From contig CAXKVR010000003.1 in the NCBI GenBank assembly GCA_964058845.1, forward strand, positions 278,501 to 342,500: DNA of 64,000 nt. The letters are read 5' to 3'. The notes under the pieces were generated by a model. The model was given only the letters and a program-made list of their open reading frames with translations. It did not search any database and had not been told where the DNA came from. The DNA comes from Carex sylvatica. Taxonomy: Eukaryota > Streptophyta > Magnoliopsida > Poales > Cyperaceae. The position numbers were made by a program, and so were the translations under genes. Below are positions 12,250-24,181 of this stretch, in pieces (the stretch's first letter is position 1; each line of letters opens with the position of its first letter).

Positions 12250-14000
12250 TGCTGTTCAGGCCTTCTTGCAACTACCAAAGAAAATTTCAAGGGTATCACA
12301 TTAAGCAATCAAGATGCGGTCAAGAGGTTGGTCTAGTCATGGTAACTCAAACCAACTTCTGAGAAAATTCATCATATATAATTTTGTAGTCAAATTCTAT
12401 ATACTAGGACAGCGATGTCATGGTAGGCTACTGTGGCTAGAGGAATTGGTATGTAAAGCATATCTGTAGATATATATATAGAACTTCTTTTAAATAAATG
12501 AGGTTTGCTCAAGTTATATATATATGGTCAACGATCCAAAAAGGGCAAAGATAGATTGAGATTAAAACATTTGACATTTTGCTCTCTAGAATTGCTCTAG
12601 GTGTAGTGAAAAGTTTCATCTTCTATCGATGAAGCGGGTAGGCGTGTGCTGAGACCAATCAATCCCTTTTGGATTTCTGAAGGAGGATATATAGAAGTTA
12701 AGATAATAAGCTGATCTGTAATTTACTGTTTCATGCTAATTAATTAAATGGGCATTTCATGTTTTTCAAACAAAAATAAAAATAAAGATGATGTTTTGCT
12801 CAGCGTCTTCTTAATTGCAGCTAAATTTCCAACAGAAGAATTACAAAAGAAAAGAAAAAAAAAAAAAAAAACTTTTAAAATATCAATAACTTTCACATTT
12901 GCATTGGTTGGTCAACTTGATCAGGATTCAAACTGTTCAATCCTTTTCTACTGGAATGTAGATTAATTATGTAGTTAATCCCCTCTTTTTTTAATTAAGT
13001 GTGATTTTGCTTGCTAGCTAATTAAACAGCTACACATGCAATTTGGCAGAGGCCGCTCAAGTTTGTTTTTTTACTTTGTATCTTTTACTGGCGGTGGCTT
13101 GCTGTAGGATATAGGAAGAAATATGTAATCTAGCTGGAATCATCTTCAATGGGTTAATTAATTTCTTCATCATCCCTTAACTATAAAACATTTTGTCTGA
13201 TTAGCTTCATGGAAATATAGAAGGTAAAACTAGAGGAAAAGATTCAAAGCAAAGTGTGTATAAAGTGAGAAATTAATTAAGTATATTATGGTTATACATC
13301 TCTTTAGAAAATTTAAGTTATCAAAAATTTAGACACCAGAAAATGCATCATAGTAAGAAGAACAAGATGAATAATGAGGTATCTCAAAATCACAAACAAT
13401 TGACAAACTTGGATTAGAAAGGATGATATTATCCAAGCAGGTTTAGATTGTGAAAATGAGATATGAAACAATTAATAATCAATCTTCTTTTAATTAATTG
13501 AAGCATTTCTTCTGGCAAAGTTGTGAAAGGTTAAAAAACTTTTTGTGATCTCCAATGCCAATGAAAAGAAACTCACTGGTCTTAAACTCTTAATCAAATG
13601 ATGCATTTACAATTCTATTGAATTCTTGTAAATTAAGCTTCAGAGAAAAATTATATTAAAGCTTGTACTCCTTCATATATACATGTAGGTTAATTAGTGT
13701 TTCAATACAATGGATTCAGCCAGGTTCAAAAAATTTAATCAGATTCATGTTATAATTCTACATCCATATATTTTAAAATGAATGACAATATCAAATGATC
13801 GGCATTTGATGAGTAGCTAGCGCTCTATATATATTTGCTCAATTATTGCTGCAATGCTTTTGGAAAATTGACCTAAAAGGGCTGCAACGGCAATTAAAGT
13901 TGCAATGATTTTCTTTAGTGATCGAAGAGATTGATTGATTGAAAATAATATATATATGGCAAGAGTTTATATATGAAAAACCTTAGCTTTCCATCCAGCA
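11873..14000. other. AT-rich gene-free stretch
   Basis: Short TA/CA microsatellites occur near 12218-12250. There are many ATTAATTAATT runs and an A18 tract near 12853. The 72-codon ORF at 12748 runs through low-complexity lysine codons and is not credible. No gene, RNA or complete transposon is recognisable. Confidence 0.5.
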
Positions 14001-14005
14001 TCAAC

Positions 14006-14620
14006 TTTTTTAATTTATTATTTCGTTTTCCACAACATGGCTAAAAAATTTATAATATATAAAGAAATAAATGCATTTTGGATCGGCACCGGTACGTTGT
14101 TGGAAGTTGGAACTCATTAGTTAATTGGTACACCATCAATTGTTTTTTTTTTTTTTTTTTTGAGTAAAGGTTGGAAGTCAAGCTACTCAACTATTTAATA
14201 TCCTTGTTATTACAACAAATAATTTTTTTCATCAAAATTTTGAACCCATGACCTCTCACATATATAGAGACCATGTGTTTTTGCTACTAGACCAAAGATT
14301 AGTTCTTTACACCATCAATTGTTAGATCATTATCCAAATTTATAATACTCTTTTGCTATATATTTCATCTTATTAGTCACACAAATGCATGGTTTCATGC
14401 AATTGCAGAATATATAGTTAATTAAGAAGAAATTGGTCTTAAGTTGATCCCACAAAAAATCACGGCATGCATGCGCATATTCAAGTTGATATGATGGTGT
14501 ACCAATTAATTACTAATGAGTTCCAACAACGTACCGGTGCCAATCCAAAATGCATGCATTTCTTTATATATTATAATTTTTTTAGCCATGTTGTGGAAAA
14601 CGAAATAATAAAAAAAGCAA
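14006..14620. repeat. Long inverted repeat interrupted by a SINE
   Basis: The left arm (about 14010-14140) includes TTATTTCGTTTTCCACAACA and GGCACCGGTACGTTGTTGGA. The right arm (about 14495-14610) carries the complement of both, nearly without change. The arms are about 120-130 bp and separated by about 350 bp, of which 179 bp is a SINE insertion with its target duplication. The arms have stayed very similar, so the repeat is either young or selected. It could be a MITE or another foldback; no terminal duplication was found. Confidence 0.75.
14145..14307 (-). mobile_element. tRNA-derived SINE, copy 1
   Basis: On the minus strand it begins with TTTGGTCTAGTAGCAAAAAC (A-box-like) and then GGTCATGGGTTCAAA (B-box-like), as in a tRNA-derived RNA polymerase III promoter. 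It ends in a poly(A) tail, which appears as the T-run at 14145-14160 on the plus strand. It is bounded by the perfect duplication ACACCATCAATTGTT at 14130-14144 and 14309-14323. Insertion by LINE-type target-primed reverse transcription is the known mechanism for such elements. Confidence 0.88.
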
Positions 14621-14624
14621 GACG

Positions 14625-16440
14625 TGCAGGAAATTATACAAGAAAAACTTTTTGGCTAGCTAGCTAGATATATATATATAACTTATTATAAACGAAACAG
14701 AAAATAACTTGACAAAACTTTTTTTTGCAATTGAAAAATGTTTTGGATTCAGTTTCCACTGTAATGAACAAAACAATATTAATATTGAAGATGTGTTCAG
14801 CTGCTTATATTTTATAATAGTTTCTTAGCATGAATTACATGTTGCAATATAGAATCGATTATAAATATCATCTTTTACTGTTATTGATAAAAATAAATTT
14901 ATATTGACACCCAAATTATTTTTTTATATGCACCTATTATAATTAATTTATGCATCTAGATCTAAGAGGTTATTGAAGGAATACATAAACCAAAACTAAT
15001 TAAGATCTATTGGACTAGCATTACTATACTATAATTGACAAAAAAAAAAAAAAACAAGAGTTGCTTTTGGAGTGTAAAATAATTATCAGAAAGTACCTAG
15101 TATATATGTACATGTCGTAATTAATTAATTGATTAAAATTTGAATAACATCTACAAAATAGTGTAATAATATTTATGTAGTCAAATCAAGGAGACAATGC
15201 CATGAAAACAAGTGCAAGCTAGTGAACAGTGAAAGTGCATATTTCCATTGGCATATGGCCCGGGACACATGCCATAATTAGTATTGTAATAATACAAAGA
15301 TATGATGCTGATCATTTCCATTTATCATAGAAATCGAAGCAAAACTCACTAAATTAAGCAAACAAAAGGAAATTGATGAAATTAAATTTTAAATAGTGAA
15401 AAGGAATTTTAAATATGCAGCAATGCATCTTAATATATAATATGCATCACAATTAATGACAAAATTGAAATTTATAGTATCAGATAGAAGGTATTTATAT
15501 CTTGAAAAGGAAAAAAATTTAATTATTTGTAGATAACAAAAGTATCCAAGGCAAATATATATATCCATTTTTGTGTTCTAGTATTATATATGGACTCCAG
15601 CACACATTAATAATTAGAAGATCACTCTAAATATCTGTGTTTTCTTTTTTCATACTAGAATTAAATCATTCTATATATAGTTCACTCTGTAACTAGTCTT
15701 AATTAATCCCCATTTTGTATTTTATCAATCTTCAATCATTGAGCGTAACCTGTGAAGGAAATGTAACAGTACCCAGCATTCCAAATTGGTCCTTAAGTTT
15801 CTCTCAATATTATCTTGTTTAATTTTTGTTGACATTCATGTTGTTCACCAAATACAAACATATGAGCTAATAAGCGACAAAAATTTAATAGCTTGTGCAA
15901 ATAATTCTTTCACAAGTGAACTAGAAGCTGTGCCAATAAAAAAAAAGAGAGAGAGAAAAAAAAGTAAAACCTAATAAGAAAAGAAAAGAGCATATAACAG
16001 TGCATTCTTGACTGAACAATTAAAAAATAAGGAGAAACAAATAAAAGAACAACTGAAGAACCATAAGATTAGACATTTAGTGTTAAATTAATAATGGGGC
16101 ACAAAGGTGATAATTCCCAAACCCACTAGTAACAGTACTGTCACCAACATAAAATAATACAAACACTAAAATAAGAACTTGAACTCACCCAAATGATAGT
16201 TTATCTTACTAATTAAACAAAAAGAAATCCCAGCAGTGCACAATTCACATCCACGGATCAAAAACAATTAAAATGAGAGAATTAAAAAGAGAAGACATGG
16301 AGATCAGAAAACAAGAGAGAGACACTAACGACTTGTACAAGAACCACTTCAAATAATAAAAATCCCTAACCTCTCTAGTTAAGCCTCATGAATAGTTGGA
16401 TTGGATACAATAGATCTCTCCATCGATCCATGCATGCATG
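14625..16440. other. AT-rich gene-free stretch
   Basis: Contains only AT-rich DNA with short homopolymers, for example A14 near 15041. The region from about 16000 to 16440 lies just downstream of the AHL gene and probably holds its 3' UTR. The 62-codon ORF at 15786 ends in a low-complexity lysine tail and has no family signature. Confidence 0.5.
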
Positions 16441-16446
16441 CACAAA

Positions 16447-17253
16447 CTAGAAGGGCCTACCCGGTGGCCATGCGGAGCCTCCATGACCGTCCGACTGCAT
16501 CTGCGGCATCATCCCTAATGGCATGTTGAAGAAAGGCAAGCTCCCGGTCTGATCAAACGGCACATTGCTATTGCCATTTCCATTGTTTTCGTTGTCATTT
16601 TCTCCGGGAATATTCCGACCCATTCCAGGTGGAGGTTGCACCTCCTCCTCACCTTCTTCAAGTGGCAGTCTTTCATAGGCCACGTTAGTGAACGAGGCTG
16701 CAACTATGACTACTGGACCAGCGGCGATCAAAGGTCCTGCTATGGCCCCACCAACCACTTGACCTTGTCCTCCTGCTAGGAAGGCTGCCAGACTAGTCGC
16801 ACCCGGTGGAGCAGGTGGAGGTAGGAAAGATCCTGAGAGAGACAGGATCTCAAACCTACCCTGTAACGCTGCCACAGGAGCAGGTGAGGCAGCAGATGTC
16901 GGCTGCCTAATTGTGACATCAGTCACCGATCCAGCAGCTGATAAGACGCATACGCCTCGTTGGCGCCGTCTAGCGTATGCCAAAAGGGCTGAAAACACAT
17001 CGCACCCTGCAGCTACCTCAAGGATGTGAGCCCGGAGAGCGTTGGCACTCTCCCGTGTGATGATGACAGGCGGTTTAGGTTTGTTCTTAGATCCGGGAGG
17101 TCTGCCACGGGGCCGGCGCACGATGAGTTCATTCCCGGGGCCTCCGCCAGAAGAGGGGTCGGCATCACCGGAGGAAGTGGGGTGATTGTTGGCATCTTGA
17201 GAGAGTTGGTGGTGGAAGAAGTGAGAGGAGGGGCCAAGATCTAAGCCAGCCAT
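16447..17253 (-). CDS. AT-hook motif nuclear-localized (AHL) protein, clade A
   Basis: Intronless gene for 268 residues. It binds AT-rich DNA in the nucleus and, in known family members, helps tether chromatin to the nuclear matrix and repress growth genes. One type-I AT-hook is visible at about residues 49-60, with the RGRP core followed by GSKNK. A PPC/DUF296 domain follows, about residues 66-195, starting [17 protein letters not shown] and including [10 protein letters not shown], the signature of the clade-A PPC. A glycine, asparagine and proline-rich tail follows. I chose the ATG at 17251-17253 because MAGLDLG is a conserved AHL start. An in-frame ATG six codons upstream (17271) would add MLPYRK. 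The absence of introns also fits clade A. The closest Arabidopsis relatives are likely the AHL23/AHL24 type, but a tree is needed. Confidence 0.95.
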   Translation of the reverse strand: MAGLDLGPSSHFFHHQLSQDANNHPTSSGDADPSSGGGPGNELIVRRPRGRPPGSKNKPKPPVIITRESANALRAHILEVAAGCDVFSALLAYARRRQRGVCVLSAAGSVTDVTIRQPTSAASPAPVAALQGRFEILSLSGSFLPPPAPPGATSLAAFLAGGQGQVVGGAIAGPLIAAGPVVIVAASFTNVAYERLPLEEGEEEVQPPPGMGRNIPGENDNENNGNGNSNVPFDQTGSLPFFNMPLGMMPQMQSDGHGGSAWPPGRPF

Positions 17254-17830
17254 TTTTCTATATGGGAGCAAAAATTAATATTGAACAAGAACTAGTGGTG
17301 GTAATAAATTAAGGAAAATAATAATGATTAGCAAACAGTAAATGGAGGAAATAAAACTATAATTATAAGATGAGGATTGAATTGGTGGCGATGTGCTTTA
17401 TATATTTTTTTTTCTTTTTTTTAAAATTTTTTTTTCTTTTTTTTTGTTATTATTTTGTGGGATTGAATAAAGAAAGGATAGGAAGGTGGGAGCTTGTGAG
17501 TTTGGGAAAGGAAAAGGAAAAAAATAAAGAAAAAGGGTTGGTTATATTAAAAGAATTTGTGGAGGAATAAATAAGGAGATGAGAGGGGAAGCAGGAAAGA
17601 GCACAAGGGAGGCGGATGTAGGGAGAAGGATAGGATTGTAGAGGAAAGGGAGAGTTTGAGAGCTTGCTTGCTTCTTCACAGCTAGAGAGAGAAACAGATC
17701 TAGAGAGAGAGTGCTGGTGATGCCTTGAAGTTGATAGAATGCATAAAATATTAGTGAAGAATAGGCGAATGAATAGCTAGAGAAGATAAGGACAATTAGA
17801 GACATTAGGGTTCACCTTTGACCCCGTATC
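17254..17830 (-). promoter_or_regulatory. Likely 5' leader and promoter of the AHL gene
   Basis: Upstream of the AHL start the minus strand is strongly pyrimidine-rich (plus-strand GAGAGAGA and AAAGGAA tracts at 17460-17720). This is typical of plant 5' leaders. No unambiguous TATA box or transcription start could be fixed. The 66- and 87-codon ORFs in this stretch are low-complexity and not credible genes. Confidence 0.35.
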
Positions 17831-20800
17831 TGATCATGACCCGAATCCGATAAAGTTAATGGTTTATGCTTCCTATATATATATATATATATATAGAAGT
17901 CTAGGAGTGCAACCGGTAAATATGGTAGCTTTTTGACCTTGGTATTGTGCATTTTTGTTTTTTTGTTCTTGATCATAGATTAACAAGCAAATTTAACGAA
18001 GAAAAAACTTGGGATTAATCCAACGGGTACAGTACTGATGTGATGTAATCAGATCCGAATTCGACCAACAGCATTAATACATAGTATAGCAGGCGCTGCA
18101 AAGTGAAAACCCTACATCTTAAGGCTCACATGCACCCCACTTAATACCCTTAATTAACCCTTGTCTTAACCCTTAACCTAACCCTTAACCCTGGTTCAAG
18201 ATAATTAATTATTTAATACCCAGTTGTTAGTTAGTTGCATTTTTATAATGGGCTGATAAGTGGCGCAAACAATCGGTGCAATTAAGTGGCGCAAAGTAGT
18301 ATTCCCATTCACCAATCTACCTAGATACATATATTTATATACACAACCCGGAATGTGTGTGTGTGTGTGTTTATAGATACATAGTCAGAACAACAATAAT
18401 AATCATTTCATGTGCACAGAATCATTTAAACTTATGCAAATTAATTGTACATGTGTAATTAATACATCCAAATTTGCAACAGAATATTAAATAATAAGTA
18501 TTTGAAGATACATAATTTACAAATGATGTCAATTATTTGCGAATAATAACGTAAAATAGATAAGACAGTGATATATATACCAAGATATATGATCAAATAG
18601 TATATGTTATAACTTTTTTAAGTTAAAAATACATTTCGTTAAGATAAAAAAATATACTATTGTTCATTAATTATATATATATATATATAATTATTATATA
18701 CATATACCAAATCTATAGTTAGATAAATGTGTGAAATGTTGAATTAGTTAATCTACAATGAATCATGCATGCATATAGCTAGCTTGGGATTAATTGAACA
18801 TGAAGTTCTAGTTCAGTCATATGTGAAAAATAATTCCTATAGTGTGTATCTATGATCTTAAATATATATATATATGGTTCTCCTTTCTCATGAGTAATGG
18901 ATGGCAAGTTCATCTCACACCCAAATTAGTATGTTTTATGTATGCCTCGGTTGTTGTAAAATAGCTCCTTTTGTGGAGCAAGAACGTACAAAGAAATTAT
19001 ATACAAAAGGGCCAGTTTGATAGCAGTTGCAAATTGATAAATTCATTGGTCCTATATATATATCATAGACAGAGAGAGATCTTGTTTAATTATGCCATAT
19101 ATATATATATATATATTAATTAGTCGAAAACATTGACCACAATGAAAACTAAATTGCATCCGTATTGACAAAAATGAAAGGTCATTTTTTGTGGTGCACA
19201 CAAGGGAGGGGGGTATCCCTTTGCAAATACATGGAAAAGAGGGAATGCGACATTTTTTTGGTCAATGCTCCCAAGAGGGCAAACTTTGATATATATATAT
19301 ATATATTGTATGCACGTAACTTTGCAAAGTCGTTCATCTAAGAAAATCTGCGCCAACAATTAATAACATAAAAATACGGATGTGTATATAACCTCATCTC
19401 CATTTTAGTAAGAATGGAATGTGTCCTTAACCTATTAGCTAGCTAGCTTGGCATAGAATACGGATATGGAACTGTTCATGATTTGATAAATTCATTGTTT
19501 ATTCAATTTTTTGTATTATATTATTTGGTATATGCAATTAAGTCCGTTATTATTTCATATTGATATTATATATATATATAGACACATCCATATGAGCCAG
19601 AAAATTATGTAGTCATTCAATATTTTTGTGTAATTATTAATCTTTTGTTTCACTTGATTAATTTAATCCAAATTCATTCATTTTTGACATTTTTTTAAGC
19701 TCAATGTGTCATGAAGAAGAAAAATGACATCAATTGGCATTTGGATAATATAACAAATAAATATATACATATCATTATATATATCAAGACCATTATGTGT
19801 CACAAATAATTAACTGCTACATATTACAACTTAATTTGTAATACATTTGTTCATGATTCCTAATTAAGTCTCTTTTCTTTCTTTGCACATGCATGCCTGC
19901 GCTGTATATATATATATATATATATATCATAATTAAGAAGTCATGTACAGCTCTATTGAGAACAACGACGATCATTAAAGGTCTGAGTACACACCAAAAG
20001 TAATCCCAAATACCATAAATTAATGATTGAGTTCTATTCTATAACATAAATGCATTAAGTTATGGTACTAAAAGCATGGATTCCGTGACATAAATGACTA
20101 CATATTTAAAGAACGAATCAATTCTTTGTTTGAGTTGTTTATCTTTCTTTTTTTATATAATTTGGCGCGCCGTGTCTGTACAGAAACAAGAAGTGGTAAA
20201 GGAAACAGAATGCCACAGTGGACAGAATATATATATTACAAAATAATAAATCGTCTTTATTTATTCTTTCTTTCTTTCTCCACAAATGATATATCGGAAT
20301 ATAAGATATATTTTGTAATTACTCGAGAATTAAATAATTCTAATAATTGAACTCTCGTTTCAAATGATTCATTAAGGGTCCACTTGATGATCTTATATTC
20401 TAAGTAAATATGTGAATAAATTCATGAGTGATATAATTAAATAAATTACCCTTGTATTGCAAGGTTAATATAATATGGCAATAAATTAAATGTATCAAGT
20501 TTCCTTTTATCTCCAACTGTAACAAGTGCCTTGAGCCGCATGTTCAGAACTTTAATGAAAATCTCTTGTAAATATTAAATAATTGGATGGCTTAACATCC
20601 AATCTTAATTTAGTACAGGTGAACGTATGTATCTCAGAAGAAGAAGAAAATGTTGTTTTTGAAACAATATTATTCTCTAGTAATCCAAACATACATCGTA
20701 TATATATAGCGCATATATATCCGATATATGATTGTATATGTGGTAAGATATACAGATAGTGTATAAAAATCGTATTTTGAAAAGTAGGATCAAAACTAAA

Positions 20801-21290
20801 ATATAATTCTTTTAAAAAAAAATAGTCAACCAATTAAAGTAAGAAAAAACATTAATGAGATACCAAAAGAGATTGAAAACTATAAATAATATGATATTGA
20901 ACATACAGTACTGCATATATATTGCATAAGAATATATGATGCAGACGGCATAATTAATTAAGCAGCATATGAACTATATTTAAAACATTGTTTCTACAAA
21001 TAATAACCTAGTGTATCGCATCTTAATAACGTCACTGTTATTTCAAAAGAAATCTAAAACATCAGAATCCTCCCCTAAAGTTATAATTAGTAAGTGTATT
21101 TCTGGGTAAATTAGTGTTATGTTAATGGTATGTTAATTAATCAGATCATATATAATGGAGGACTTCAGAAACTAAGCCAAATTAAATATGCCTCATTAAT
21201 TAATTGGTCACAAGTACAAAATCAAAATTTAAGCAGTCGGTCATAAGTTTTTCAATTGTATCTAGTCTTTACTATAGTTAATTGAACTTG
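17831..21290. other. AT-rich gene-free stretch with TA microsatellites
   Basis: Contains TA runs near 17874, 18674, 19098, 19289, 19568 and 19911, a GT run near 18355, and a short stretch of TTAACCC-like repeats at 18140-18192 too irregular to be telomeric. No ORF has coding character. No RNA gene was recognised. Confidence 0.5.
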
Positions 21291-21306
21291 CACATATACT
21301 TGATAC

Positions 21307-21468
21307 CTTTTTTCTTTTCTTTTTATGAAATATGGATTGGAATCAAGCCATCTAACATATTTCAAATTCTATGTATTAATATAGAGAATTTTCTCACTTT
21401 ATGACATCTTATATAGAAGTCATGCATGCGTCTTTGCCACTAGCTCATTAGATCAAAGACAAGTTCTT
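21307..21468 (-). mobile_element. tRNA-derived SINE, copy 2
   Basis: Same organisation as the 14.1-kb copy. On the minus strand it starts near GAACTTGTCTTTGATCTAAT and ends in an A-rich tail. The flanking duplication ATACTTGATAC is perfect (21296-21306 and 21469-21479). The B-box region is more decayed than in copy 1, so this copy looks older. Confidence 0.75.
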
Positions 21469-21974
21469 ATACTTGATACTTTCTATTATTATTTATTTCA
21501 TGAGATGATTTTATTTGACCCAAAACAATTTCGCTGTGGATTTAGCTTACTAACTTTAATATGACAAGTTTAAACTTTGTATAAAATAATGAATTAACCA
21601 TATACAAGTTTAAAAAAATAATATACAAAATTGTCAAATTGATACTTGAAAAAAAAAATAGAAAGGCGTGACAAGTTGAAATCGCTCCGAATAACAGTTC
21701 AATTATCTTTATTTTAGTGTAAACCTTCGGATGGGGAGTTGTTTTACTAAAACAGTCATCCACTAATTTAAAATGAAGGTAATTTATTTAAAAAGAACAA
21801 ATTGTTTGAATTGCTAGCCGACATTCGTTGTAAACTATCTACATCATTTTATTAAATATTCCCAAATGCGTATAGCATGTCAAGCGTTGATAATCTAAAG
21901 AATTCTTTTTAAAAACCATAAAAAATAAAATAAAATTACAAAATCAACTTAATTGCTTTGGAATTTACTGAAAC

Positions 21975-22137
21975 TATAAGAACCGAAATATCATTTCGGT
22001 CCAAGGTGTTTTTACAAGTTTTACTATCATTTTTTTATCGAAATATGTGAAAATGGTTAGGACCGAAATAACATTTTGGTCCTGAAAAAAAAAATTTAGG
22101 ATAGAAATGGCATTTTAGTTTTTATGATTTTTGTATT
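21975..22137. mobile_element. Short hairpin MITE related to 2340-2462
   Basis: Contains repeated and inverted GGACCGAAAT / ATTTCGGTCC motifs, an outer arm with CTATAAGAACCGAAAT, and the facing arm ATTTTAGTTTTTATGATTTT. It shares this vocabulary with the hairpin near 2.4 kb. Confidence 0.55.
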
Positions 22138-22169
22138 GCAAATTTGGAAATTTGCAAAGAGTGAAAATG

Positions 22170-22830
22170 TAATATAATTGGTATGAAATTGTAGGGGTAG
22201 GATTGTAGAGAAGGCGGAGCAGCTTCTAACGGACCCGCAGTGGTAGGAGCCGGCAATGACATGGAACATCGAGCCGCTCCAGCCGGGAGAACCGCCCGGC
22301 ATTTCAGAATCTAAAATCCTCTCCAGTTCTTTAAAATTAAGAGATGCTACTTGATTATTTTCTTGGAGAAACAGCTCTCTCCAGTTTTTTTTAAACGAAG
22401 AGGTTGTTATAATTCCACGTGCGGCATGGGAGTCAAAATGCCAGGGCACAGTGGGCAATGTCGGCCATGAGGTGGAGTCGTGGAGAGTGAGATCATCTAC
22501 TATAATGTGTCTGGAGAATCTATAAAGCGAGTTGAAAATAGTAATCATACCAACCCGCTACAGGATGTAAACATGATGAAAGTAACACAAGAGTTTTCCA
22601 ATTAATACAAAGGTATTGTGTTCATCGGAAATTGTGTCTGGACTCAAGGTGCTTCCCGCAAAACCCGGGCACCCCCATGCTTTGAGATTCGCGCTGATCG
22701 GTTGCAAATAGCACCAGCCACCGAATTTGGTCACCACTCACTCAATCGGCCAATCATCTCCCGAATTTTTGCCCCCTCACGCCTATTTGTTTTCGCTGTT
22801 GCAGATTAGGCCCCTTTTTTGGGAGAGCAA
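22170..22830. other. Locally GC-richer island with unidentified ORFs
   Basis: This block is clearly richer in G and C than its neighbours. It holds a 150-codon minus-strand ORF (22096-22548) and a 63-codon plus-strand ORF (22618-22809). Neither matches a family I recognise. The minus ORF has a plausible mixed composition (several Trp, His and Cys residues), but it reads into AT-rich DNA at its C-terminus. It could be a gene fragment carried by a transposon, a pseudogene, or chance. Confidence 0.25.
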
Positions 22831-24178
22831 GATTTAATACCACCAAAGCAATTATTTAAATTATTTGTTATGGAGTAAATAATTCTTGAGTATCTTACGC
22901 TTATTAAGTTATTTTTGTGAGTTTAGTTTTAAAACTTATTGTTGAAATTGATTTACATGTATTTATATGCAAAATTATAAATTTATAAATTAATTTAGTA
23001 TAACGTCATATGATAAAACATGATGAAAAATAAATGCATTAATTTATAAACTTTTTTTTTTGACAATTTGATTTTATATTTAACTAATTTGAAAATTATA
23101 AATTTTGAATGTCAACGCATCTTTCGTCAAATAAATTGGTTTCAACGTGGGATGGAGCTAGGTTTTCAAGTTGTGAGGATCAAACTTAAAGAAATTTCGT
23201 ATGGAGGTCAATCATATAAAATTTTCACAAAAAAATGAGGGTCAATTTTATATTATTCATAACATTTTATTCTAAATCATACTGCAAAATCATGTCTCAA
23301 GTACAAATTTTTTTAAATAAATAGGGATCAATTGACCATATTCAATAGTGGTGGATCTATCATTAGTTTCAACAGTTTTAGTTCTTCATTTGAAATCAAA
23401 TTCATAGTGGAAGTCAAACTCGCTACCAAGCTCTTGGTGAGTTTTTTTTAAAACAATCATAGTTGTAAGTACATGATGTGTTGTGACGTAATTTGACAAA
23501 ATATGCTGTGATTCATGCACGTGATATGATGCGGCGTGACACAAATATTATTTTTATGTGAGAAAAATATTTTTTTTCACGTGATGTGTCGATAATAATG
23601 AAGAGAAAACACGTCATGCTTAATCATGCTGTGAAATGTAGTGATGCTTTAGTCAGTAAAGTGAGAGCCATGTTTAATTCTCTTTTTTTAACAAATTTTA
23701 AATCACTCATTAAAAATAGAAGGAATAAATGTAAAAAATTATGAAAAACTGTAAAAAATATTGTAAATAATAAAAGATTGTTGCAAATTTTTATGTTGAA
23801 ACAATAGTTTAATTTTTCGTTTCAATTTTAATTTTTAAATTGAAAATTAAAAAAAAATCTTAATAAAATTGTGACGGGTCAAAAATGTGCCATGATGTTA
23901 CTACTTGTCTATACATGATTAAGTGGCATTCCGCGACGTGTCAAGTATCGTTCATTGTCCTTGCCGCTAACCTTCAAAAAAAAAAAGTATCGTTCATTGT
24001 CGTATCACGTGACATGTCATGATTTGTTAAAACCAATTCATATGATATGTACTGTGATATGTCATTTTAATTGTATCGTTCTAATCGTCTAAGGAGCAAT
24101 TCAAATTATGTTGTGATGTAACTTATCCTTCGTATTGTACTGTTTAGTGTCAAAGTCTGATACAACGTATCATTTTAG
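22831..24178. other. AT-rich gene-free stretch
   Basis: AT-rich DNA with no coding ORF. A cluster of ATGATGTG / GTGATATG / CGTGACATG-like motifs at 23470-24120 suggests an old degraded repeat, but no boundaries could be set. Confidence 0.4.
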
Positions 24179-24181
24179 AAT

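Noticed and set aside
18140..18195. Degenerate TTAACCC-like repeats
   Set aside because: Units are irregular and few; no telomeric or satellite structure.
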